This document shows, one piece after another, positions 1 to 7,138 of a DNA stretch of 64,000 nucleotides. The position numbers and the translations under genes were made by a program. The notes beneath the pieces are model-generated. The model was given only the letters and a program-made list of their open reading frames with translations, ran no database searches and had not been told where the DNA came from. The first letter of the stretch is position 1. The number at the start of each line of letters is the position of its first letter. The stretch lies in assembly GCA_049599735.1 (NCBI GenBank), contig JBMYOX010000009.1, forward strand, positions 11,374 to 75,373. The letters run 5' to 3'. Source of the stretch: Pontibacterium sp049599735 (GTDB lineage: Bacteria > Pseudomonadota > Gammaproteobacteria > Pseudomonadales > Balneatricaceae).

Positions 1-2952
1 GGCAAGCCCTACAGGTATAACAATACGGGTGATTGAATCGGTCAGGGACCAGTTAATCAGTTGCTGAGTAATAAAGGTTTTGTTGGGGATAATGACTTCT
101 TTACGGTCCCAGTCCACAATCGTCGTGGCACGAATCTGAATACGGGTCACAGTGCCTGTTAAGTTATCAATAGTTACGGTGTCACCAATGCGCACTGGTT
201 TTTCAAACAGGATAATCAGGCCGGAGACAAAGTTAGCCACAATCTCCTGTAAACCAAAACCCAGCCCGACACCCAGAGCGGCAACCAGCCATTGCAACCG
301 CCCCCACTCCAGGCCGAAGTGTGAAACGGCACCGAGAATGCCGACAATAATTAACAGGTACTTAATGAGTGTACTGTAGGCATACCCCGTACCGGGTTGA
401 AGGTTCAGGTTTTGTAAAACCAGCAATTCAAGCAGGCCTGGCAGGTTATAGGCCGCGAGCAAACTGAGACTGAGCACAATGATGCCAAATAACAGGTTTT
501 TAAGGGTCACGTTATTAATCAGTTCGCCTTCTGTATTAAAACTACTCCAGAGCACAATGTTATCCAATGCGCTAAAAAACGGCAGAAACCCCCCCATAAA
601 AAGCCATAACATAAATACCAGCAGCACCAGTGTTGCGGTTTTAAGCAAGGTGCGTGAATGGTGGGAAATGGTCTGAAGATTTAAATAATTTGTTTCAAGC
701 GGGGCTTCTTCCTCGTGTTTTTCACGGGCCGCAATCATTTCAGCCCGGCGTGCTTTTACCCGGTCAAACTCAAGCCTGCGCTCTGCTATTAATATCCAGC
801 GCATCGCCAGTTTGTAAAAAATAAAAGCCGTTAGTAACACCAGCAGTATCTGGACAACGGCAATCATCATAACGTTGACGGTGAAGCTATAACCGGCTGC
901 AGTCAGCCCCAGCATGGCGAGGTTAAACATGATCAGGCCTGATAACCAGACCTCGGCTCGTGACCACCAGCTATTGGTGTCGGTCAGCTGGTTTAACTCG
1001 TCTCTGAGCCGCCAAAGGCTTCCCCAAAGTACAATAATTACCAGTATCAGGGCGATCATTGATAAGCGTATTGGCCCGGATCTTATGGCTTCTGAATCAA
1101 TATCCCAAAGGTATAGCTGAATTATTAGCAGGGGCAGGCCCAGGAAGTACAATGCAGCGAGGTGTCGGCGTAGCAGGCGGGTCAGGGTTTCGTTCAGGCC
1201 AAAATGGCCAGCAAAAAGACCGTAAGGGGTGTTCAGTAAATTGCGCAAACTCTGGATGGTCCAGGTCGCCAGGGCTGCTATACGAAAAATCTGAGCCAAG
1301 GTATCAGCGTGTCCATATTGAGGGTTCAGCAGGCTGGTGCTGATATAAAGCAGCATCAGCGGTATCGGCATCGCGATAATCAGGGCAAGTAAAAGTGCCT
1401 GTACACTATGTTGAAATCGATCCTGAATAACATGACCGATCTGTTGTTTCCATTGCTGCTGATGGGCATATAAATAACGAAAACTCCAGGCCAGCAGCAT
1501 TAATATTATCGTGAAAAACAGGCTGCGTATCACGATATTCTCATCAGGCCGAAAAAGGGGCTCGGTATGTTTTTTGTTCCAGCGGGTCACTAATTGTTCT
1601 GATGCGATCAGGAGGTCATTGGGCCACTGTGTACTGATAGGCTTGGACACCGGGTTCCAGAGCAACTGTTCGCTGAGTAACTGGCTATTGTTTGTAATTT
1701 GCTGATTGATCTGTGTTTCAATATTCAGCACCTGATTTAGCTCAGTTATCAGCTGCAGACGGGTATCGCGAATACGTTTTATTAACGTAATACGGTTGTT
1801 AAGCAGCTTTAGATATAAAGCCTGATTACCCGGCGTCAGTTCCCGGGTAACATCGGCGGGTAAAGATGAATGTTGTAAGGTGACTTCGGTCTGCTGTTGT
1901 TCAAGCAGTGAATTTTGTAAACGCAATAAGTTTATTTCGTTGCTGGTAATGCGGCTGTCGACAGGCTCTTTGTTTTTAAAAATAAACTGACGTTGCTCCG
2001 GGCTGATATGGCTGACTTCGAGCTCAAGTTGTTGGGAAATTGAGCGGAAAGTACTGTTCAGAACGGTCAGGTGTTTCTGGAGTGATAATTTTTGACGATT
2101 CACGGTCTCTATACGGGGTAAAAGCTCCCGTAGTTGCGTGGAAAGTAACTGATTTTTTTCCTGTGCGGTTGCCAGTATCGGGTGGGCGGCGGATATTTTC
2201 CGGTTGTCCTCCTGGCTGCTGAGGGCTTGCTCCGCTTCAGTGCGCTGTCGTGTTTGCTGAACGTCACGTAACTGATCCAGGATTTCAGTGTGATACAGAC
2301 GTTCGTGTTCCAGAGCCTGCCAGATCAGTTTGGCGATTTCTGCACGTTTTGGCAGTGCCAGCAGCTCAAGTTCCAGGGCCTGAATCCTCAGTCCGCTTTC
2401 TTCAAAATTAGCGTCTTGTAATTGTTGCCTGAGTTCAGGGAAATCGGCCAGGTTTATAGTGCTGTCACCGGGCAGGCCAACCTCCCTGTCCAGTTTTAAA
2501 CCGGTCAGCTGGTCCTGGATATTGCGCTGAGTTTGTTCAACCTGCAATTGTTGTTTTTGTTGCAGTGCCTGGTCTCTTTCCAGCTCAAGTAAATGAGCAT
2601 TAAAGGTAGTAATCCGGTGATCAAGCTGCTCCGCATCCAGCGTATCCGGTCTGGACAGGGGGTTGTCAGAATAGCCTTCTTCCCGCGCATCGTTCAGGGC
2701 GGCAAGTGCGTCAGGCTGGCTGCTGATTTCATTCTGTAAGGCTTTAATTTGCTCCCGGAGTTGCAACTGGTGTTGCAGGACGCTAATGATTTGTTGCAGG
2801 AGTTGACGCTTGGTTTTGTTAGCGGGTATCTCTCCAAGCTGCTCCTGTTGTAGCTGCAGTTGTTCTATTTGTATCGGCAACCGCGTCTGCGCGTAAACAG
2901 GCAGACTTGCCAGAGACAGAAGAGCCAGCAAACCATAGATAAAATGCTTCAT
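1..2952 (-). CDS. mscK: MscK/KefA-type mechanosensitive channel, C-terminus beyond window
   Basis: Large mechanosensitive channel of the MscS superfamily in the inner membrane, releasing solutes (K+ in E. coli MscK) on hypo-osmotic shock. The start is the ATG at 2952. It opens with a signal peptide (MKHFIYGLLALLSLASLPVY, then AQ), followed by a long glutamine-rich, coiled-coil-prone periplasmic region (to about residue 480) and several hydrophobic segments. The MscS pore signature is clear near residues 885-925 (LGVGLGFGLQEIVANFVSGL, then EKPVRIGD) and the last visible residues read VIPVGLA. The 984 codons present have no stop; MscK proteins run to about 1,120 residues, so roughly the last 100-150 are outside. 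The short plus-strand frames across it are antisense shadows. Confidence 0.88.
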   Translation of the reverse strand, partial: MKHFIYGLLALLSLASLPVYAQTRLPIQIEQLQLQQEQLGEIPANKTKRQLLQQIISVLQHQLQLREQIKALQNEISSQPDALAALNDAREEGYSDNPLSRPDTLDAEQLDHRITTFNAHLLELERDQALQQKQQLQVEQTQRNIQDQLTGLKLDREVGLPGDSTINLADFPELRQQLQDANFEESGLRIQALELELLALPKRAEIAKLIWQALEHERLYHTEILDQLRDVQQTRQRTEAEQALSSQEDNRKISAAHPILATAQEKNQLLSTQLRELLPRIETVNRQKLSLQKHLTVLNSTFRSISQQLELEVSHISPEQRQFIFKNKEPVDSRITSNEINLLRLQNSLLEQQQTEVTLQHSSLPADVTRELTPGNQALYLKLLNNRITLIKRIRDTRLQLITELNQVLNIETQINQQITNNSQLLSEQLLWNPVSKPISTQWPNDLLIASEQLVTRWNKKHTEPLFRPDENIVIRSLFFTIILMLLAWSFRYLYAHQQQWKQQIGHVIQDRFQHSVQALLLALIIAMPIPLMLLYISTSLLNPQYGHADTLAQIFRIAALATWTIQSLRNLLNTPYGLFAGHFGLNETLTRLLRRHLAALYFLGLPLLIIQLYLWDIDSEAIRSGPIRLSMIALILVIIVLWGSLWRLRDELNQLTDTNSWWSRAEVWLSGLIMFNLAMLGLTAAGYSFTVNVMMIAVVQILLVLLTAFIFYKLAMRWILIAERRLEFDRVKARRAEMIAAREKHEEEAPLETNYLNLQTISHHSRTLLKTATLVLLVFMLWLFMGGFLPFFSALDNIVLWSSFNTEGELINNVTLKNLLFGIIVLSLSLLAAYNLPGLLELLVLQNLNLQPGTGYAYSTLIKYLLIIVGILGAVSHFGLEWGRLQWLVAALGVGLGFGLQEIVANFVSGLIILFEKPVRIGDTVTIDNLTGTVTRIQIRATTIVDWDRKEVIIPNKTFITQQLINWSLTDSITRIVIPVGLA

Positions 2953-3002
2953 AAGCACGCCAGACACTCATTAATTTGTTAAGTTAACTATACCTGACGT
3001 CC

Positions 3003-3024
3003 TCCCTGCCATGAATGACGGGGA
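3003..3024. repeat. Imperfect hairpin, possibly an IS200/IS605-like end remnant
   Basis: Arms 3003-3011 and 3016-3024 pair over nine positions with one G-T wobble and one mismatch around the loop TGAA. The pattern (CCCTGCC, ATGAAT, then a GGGG block) recalls the terminal hairpins of IS200/IS605-family elements and REP-like sequences. No transposase or second end is visible, so a chance hairpin or an mscK leader structure is equally possible. Confidence 0.25.
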
Positions 3025-3204
3025 TTCCTGATGACCAGGTTGCTACTTTCTATTATATGACTCCAGCTCTGGGTTTTCCTGTAATACGAAGGCTGGCTGG
3101 TCCGCTATCCCTGACAGGTGCCCTATAAAAAGCGATTATTGAGCATATACTCTGTTTTTTTTAAATAATGGTGTCTGCAGTTTTTAGTCTTGTCTTATTA
3201 AAAA

Positions 3205-3218
3205 TTGATTTATATCAG
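3205..3218. promoter_or_regulatory. Candidate FNR/Anr-type binding site upstream of RTX gene
   Basis: The sequence TTGATTTATATCAG matches the FNR/Anr consensus TTGAT-N4-ATCAA at nine of ten defined positions. It lies about 215 bp upstream of the RTX start, far for class II activation unless transcription begins well upstream. It could also be fortuitous in this AT-rich gap. Confidence 0.3.
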
Positions 3219-3431
3219 GCGAGCAGGTATCTGATTTGTGCCTGAGGCTTTCAATTTTTTGTGTAACTATCGTGCCTGCTGTGTTTGATGATATTTTCCA
3301 GTAAAGTAGTATTTTTCTTATTACATGTTCATATAAAAGGTATTAATTTCCGGTATGAAACAGATCTGTTTTTAAATAAACATAATTGAATGTTTGTTTT
3401 ACGGAAATATATGACAACAGGAGCGGTCAGT

Positions 3432-6400
3432 ATGTCTTCCAATTATTTTCTACGCACTGAAGGCACTTCATTAAGCAATACGGGTACCGGGCTGGATCAG
3501 CTGGTCGACACTATGAGTACAGACCTGGGTTTGTCCGGGCGGCTTTCTGATTCAGATTTATCAACAGGTAACCGGGCCGCGAATGCCCTGAATCAGATCA
3601 TCGTGGATGCGGTTAAAGCAACCGGTGTGGCTGAAAGCGGGGTTTTTACGGCCGATGATGTGCGTACCCTTAATAGCTATATTCGCAGCAATAATCTGGA
3701 TGAATGGGTGAGTCTGCACGGTGATGATGAGAACGGTGAGGAAACCGGTTTCCATCTTATCCAGAACGATGGCGCGAGCGAACGGTATCGGGGCGATAAT
3801 CTGACCAATACTGTTGCTGACGGTCTCTATCATCTGGGATTTGAAATTCAGGGCGACACTATTCTTAATGAAGATGGCGATGCTAATGCCAGCGTGCAAC
3901 AACTCGCTGAATGGCTGACCCAGTTTTATACCGACCGCTCCACTACGGGAACCGGCCTGGATCGCATTACCGACCGTATTATGGCAGATGCGGGGTTGGA
4001 TAATAAAATCTCAGATGCAGAGATTGCAGAAGGGGCTGCTTCTGCTAATGGTATGAACGCTATTCTGGTAGAAGCCATCAAAGCCACTAACGCAACGGAT
4101 ACGGCTGATGGCCTTATTAATGCTGACGGTGTGCGGGCAATTAATGCCTATATTCAGTCTAATCATCAGGATGAATGGAATCGTCTGCATGGTGATGATG
4201 AGGATGGCGAAGAAACCGGCTATCACCTGGTGCAGAATGACGGGGCTAACACCCGTATGTTTGGTGATAACTTCGTTAACGGCCCGGCCGACAGTATCTA
4301 CCACCTGGGTTTTGATATTCAGGGTGATACGCTGCTGAATGAAGATGGCGCGGCCAATGCGGATGTGAATGATCTGGCCGACTGGCTTAACTATTTTTAC
4401 GTGGATCAGGGCACAACCGGCACCGGGCTGGATCAGCTGGTGCAGGTGATTAAAACGGACCAGGGACTGGCACGTAATACCAGCGCTGCGGATATCAATG
4501 CCGGAGCGAGCTCTGCTGATGGTATGAACAAACTACTGGTCACCGCCATAGAAGCCACTGGCTCAGCACAGGATAATCTGATCACTGTAGAGGATATCCG
4601 CGCAATCAACGCTTATATCCGTACTAATCACCTTGAAGAGTGGAATAGCTTGCACGGTGATGATGAGGGTAACGGTGACGAAACCGGCTTTCATCTGGTG
4701 CAAAATGATGGCGGCAATAGCAAATACCGGGGTGATAATTTTATCAACACGGTGATCGACAGCATTTACCATCTGGGTTATGAAATTCAGGGTGATAACG
4801 TGCTGAACGAGGACGGTGACAACAACGCGAACCTCGGTGATCTGGCCACCTGGCTTAATAAATTCTACCTGGGCGAGGAAAGTATCTTCGGTTCTGATGC
4901 AGCAGATCGTATCAATGGCCTCAACGTAGCCGAGCGTATTCAGGCACGGGGTGGCGATGATGTGGTGATCGCAGGTGACGGCGATGATCAGGTCAGCGGC
5001 GGCGAGGGTAACGACAGGCTTTACGGCGGTGAAGGTGATGACAGTCTCAGTGGTGATGCGGGTAATGACCGGATCTATGCCGGGGCAGGCAATGATACCC
5101 TTGATGGCGGTGATGGTAATGACCGTATTCATGGTGCTGCCGGAAATGATCAGCTGACGGGCGGCAAAGGAGACGACTTGCTGGCGGGGGATGAGGGTGT
5201 GGATTCCCTTGATGGAGGGGAGGGTAATGACAAGCTTTATGGCGGTAATGATAACGACCAGTTGAATGGTGGTGACGGTGCTGATTACCTGAACGGTGGT
5301 GATGGAAACGATACACTGATTGGTGGTGCGGGCAATGATCGCATCTCGGCTGGCAGTGGCGATGATAGCGTTGAAGGTGGTACAGGCGCTGACCAGCTCT
5401 GGGGGCATGCCGGTGAAGATACCCTGGCAGGTGGAGAGGGTAATGACCGACTTTACGGCGGTGAAGGTGATGACCATCTTGATGGCGGTGATGGCAATGA
5501 CCGTCTTCATGGTTCTGCGGGCGATGACCGGATGAATGGTGGTAATGGTGATGACTTTCTGCAGGGAGATGATGGTGCAGACACCCTGACAGGTGGTGAC
5601 GGCAATGACAAGCTTTATGGTGGTAATGACAACGACCGGATAGAAGGCGGCGCAGGTAATGATAGCTTGCGTGGTGCCAATGGCGATGACATCGTAATCG
5701 GAGGTGCGGGTAATGATGTTGTTTCCGGCGGCGCAGGCATTGATTACCTGGAAGGTGGTGAAGGCTCGGATCAGCTTCATGGCAATGATGGTGATGATAT
5801 TCTAAATGCCGGAGCAGGGGATGATCGTCTCTACGCGCATAATGGCAACGACCTGCTGGATGGCGGTGAGGGGGACGATTATCTTAATGGCGGTAACGGC
5901 AACGATAATCTGAGTGGTGGTATCGGTAACGACGTTCTTTCTGCCGGTAATGGTGATGATGAACTTACAGGTGGTGCGGGTAACGACCGTCTTTATGGTA
6001 GTGCCGGTAACGACCGGATCGAAGGTGGAGAGGGGAATGATCTGCTCAGTGGCGGGGCTGGTGTTGATCAGCTAACGGGTGGTATCGGTAACGATCGTCT
6101 GTACGGAGGTAATGATAACGATACTCTGGATGGTGGTATCGGTAATGACTACCTGAATGGTGGTGATGGTGATGACAGTCTGATTGCCGGTGAGGGTGAT
6201 GACAGCCTTAACGCAGGCAGCGGTAATGATGAGTTGATTGGCGGAGCCGGTGATGACTACATGGTAGCCGGTAGTGGCAACGACCGTATGGACGGTGGCA
6301 CTGGCAACGACAGGCTTTTCGGCCAGGGCGGAAATGATTACCTGGATGCCGGTGAAGGCAACGACTACCTCAGAGGAGATGACGGTGACGACACCCTGCT

Positions 6401-6944
6401 GGGCGGTGCCGGTGATGATAATTTGAACGGCAACGCAGGTCAGGATACGCTGACCGGCGGGCTGGGTCAGGATAGTCTGCATGGCGGAAGCGGTGATGAC
6501 ATCCTGCTGGGTGGTGCAGGTGATGACCGGATGTCTGCTGGCAGTGGTAATGATGTTATGACCGGCGGTTCAGGCAGCGACTGGTTTGTCGCGGGTTCCG
6601 GAGACGATCAGCTCTTCAGTGGGTCGGATTCAGTGAACGATGGAATGCGCGGTGAAAGAGGTGCCGATACTTTTGCCTTCTGGGCAGAAGGTGACGGATT
6701 GGGCAGCGATACGATCTATGACTTCTCGAACCGTGAAGGTGATCAGTTGATTATTGGCGGTGATGATGTCAGCTTCGAAATTGAACAGCTTCAGTCGCGC
6801 AAGCATCTGATCTCCATCGCATCGGCTGATGGCTCTGATCTGGGAAGTATTACCGTGAATGGCCATTTCAGCGAAGGCGATATTAGTCTGGATAATGATG
6901 TATTCTCTGAAATCAACCAGGGGAGTCTGGTTGATATTGCCTGA
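3432..6944 (+). CDS. RTX calcium-binding repeat protein with three N-terminal modules (paralogue 1)
   Basis: Predicted 1,170-residue secreted acidic protein. I place the start at the ATG at 3432, not the ATG at 3390: an AGGAG lies 8 bases before it and the paralogue at 7139 begins with the same MSSNYF. Residues about 17-485 are three tandem copies (period about 155 residues) of a module that starts TGTGLD and contains HGDD-x-G-x-E-T-G-[FY]-H-L-[IV]-Q-N-D-G. About residues 508-1070 are dozens of nonapeptide RTX repeats (GGxGxDxxx), which fold as Ca2+-binding beta-rolls outside the cell. The last ~100 residues lack glycine repeats and end SLVDIA, fitting a type I secretion signal. No signal peptide and no secretion genes nearby. 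Function unknown; adhesin, matrix or S-layer-like roles are possible. No enzyme domain seen. Confidence 0.85.
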   Translation: MSSNYFLRTEGTSLSNTGTGLDQLVDTMSTDLGLSGRLSDSDLSTGNRAANALNQIIVDAVKATGVAESGVFTADDVRTLNSYIRSNNLDEWVSLHGDDENGEETGFHLIQNDGASERYRGDNLTNTVADGLYHLGFEIQGDTILNEDGDANASVQQLAEWLTQFYTDRSTTGTGLDRITDRIMADAGLDNKISDAEIAEGAASANGMNAILVEAIKATNATDTADGLINADGVRAINAYIQSNHQDEWNRLHGDDEDGEETGYHLVQNDGANTRMFGDNFVNGPADSIYHLGFDIQGDTLLNEDGAANADVNDLADWLNYFYVDQGTTGTGLDQLVQVIKTDQGLARNTSAADINAGASSADGMNKLLVTAIEATGSAQDNLITVEDIRAINAYIRTNHLEEWNSLHGDDEGNGDETGFHLVQNDGGNSKYRGDNFINTVIDSIYHLGYEIQGDNVLNEDGDNNANLGDLATWLNKFYLGEESIFGSDAADRINGLNVAERIQARGGDDVVIAGDGDDQVSGGEGNDRLYGGEGDDSLSGDAGNDRIYAGAGNDTLDGGDGNDRIHGAAGNDQLTGGKGDDLLAGDEGVDSLDGGEGNDKLYGGNDNDQLNGGDGADYLNGGDGNDTLIGGAGNDRISAGSGDDSVEGGTGADQLWGHAGEDTLAGGEGNDRLYGGEGDDHLDGGDGNDRLHGSAGDDRMNGGNGDDFLQGDDGADTLTGGDGNDKLYGGNDNDRIEGGAGNDSLRGANGDDIVIGGAGNDVVSGGAGIDYLEGGEGSDQLHGNDGDDILNAGAGDDRLYAHNGNDLLDGGEGDDYLNGGNGNDNLSGGIGNDVLSAGNGDDELTGGAGNDRLYGSAGNDRIEGGEGNDLLSGGAGVDQLTGGIGNDRLYGGNDNDTLDGGIGNDYLNGGDGDDSLIAGEGDDSLNAGSGNDELIGGAGDDYMVAGSGNDRMDGGTGNDRLFGQGGNDYLDAGEGNDYLRGDDGDDTLLGGAGDDNLNGNAGQDTLTGGLGQDSLHGGSGDDILLGGAGDDRMSAGSGNDVMTGGSGSDWFVAGSGDDQLFSGSDSVNDGMRGERGADTFAFWAEGDGLGSDTIYDFSNREGDQLIIGGDDVSFEIEQLQSRKHLISIASADGSDLGSITVNGHFSEGDISLDNDVFSEINQGSLVDIA
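3716..3838 (+). repeat. 123-bp block identical to 7423-7545 in the paralogous RTX gene
   Basis: This 123-bp block in the first N-terminal module of the upstream RTX gene is identical base for base to 7423-7545 in the downstream gene, while flanking sequence differs at many third positions. A second, slightly less perfect block links the third modules (near 4720-4830 and 8430-8540). Patchy identity of this kind suggests recent gene conversion or unequal exchange between the tandem genes. Confidence 0.85.
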
Positions 6945-6953
6945 TAAACCCTC

Positions 6954-6979
6954 GCCGGTTCGGCTTTGTTCGAACCGGC
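6954..6979 (+). terminator. Probable terminator after first RTX gene
   Basis: A perfect 9-bp stem (GCCGGTTCG / CGAACCGGC, arms 6954-6962 and 6971-6979) with an 8-base loop lies 9 bases after the RTX stop, followed by a pyrimidine-rich but not pure T tail. A similar GCCGGTTCA stem follows the second RTX gene, so the terminators may have been duplicated with the genes. Confidence 0.6.
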
Positions 6980-7138
6980 TCCTCTTCTCTCCTTAGCTTG
7001 TCCGAAAATATTTAAACCTGACTATTTACAGAAGCGGCTTCCGTCACGAAACCAGTGCCAGGCTCCGGTTCCGCGACTAAAGTCGCTTTGATCTGTTGGT
7101 ATAACACGGGCATAAAGGTTAAAAAGGAATTAGCACCT

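Larger units (their letters stand above)
2953..3431. other. Intergenic region between divergent mscK and RTX gene
   Basis: This 479-bp AT-rich gap separates the divergent mscK and RTX genes and must hold both promoters. I see no convincing protein frame. It contains an imperfect hairpin at 3003-3024 and an FNR/Anr-like palindrome at 3205-3218, listed separately. The stretch from about 3120 to 3400 is rich in A/T runs and could carry the RTX promoter, but I cannot choose a -35/-10 pair with confidence. Confidence 0.7.

Noticed and set aside
152..2222. Several plus-strand frames of 60-94 codons over the first 2.2 kb
   Set aside because: They are antisense to the long mscK gene on the minus strand, have no RBS pattern and no recognisable protein features.
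3390..3431. Upstream ATG of the first RTX gene as the start
   Set aside because: The 14 extra residues are not shared with the paralogue and lack an RBS; ATG 3432 has AGGAG and the shared MSSNYF.
4563..5780. 405-residue open frame on the minus strand inside the first RTX gene
   Set aside because: It is an antisense shadow of the RTX repeats: periodic GGxGxD codons leave the opposite strand open. No RBS or plausible protein pattern.
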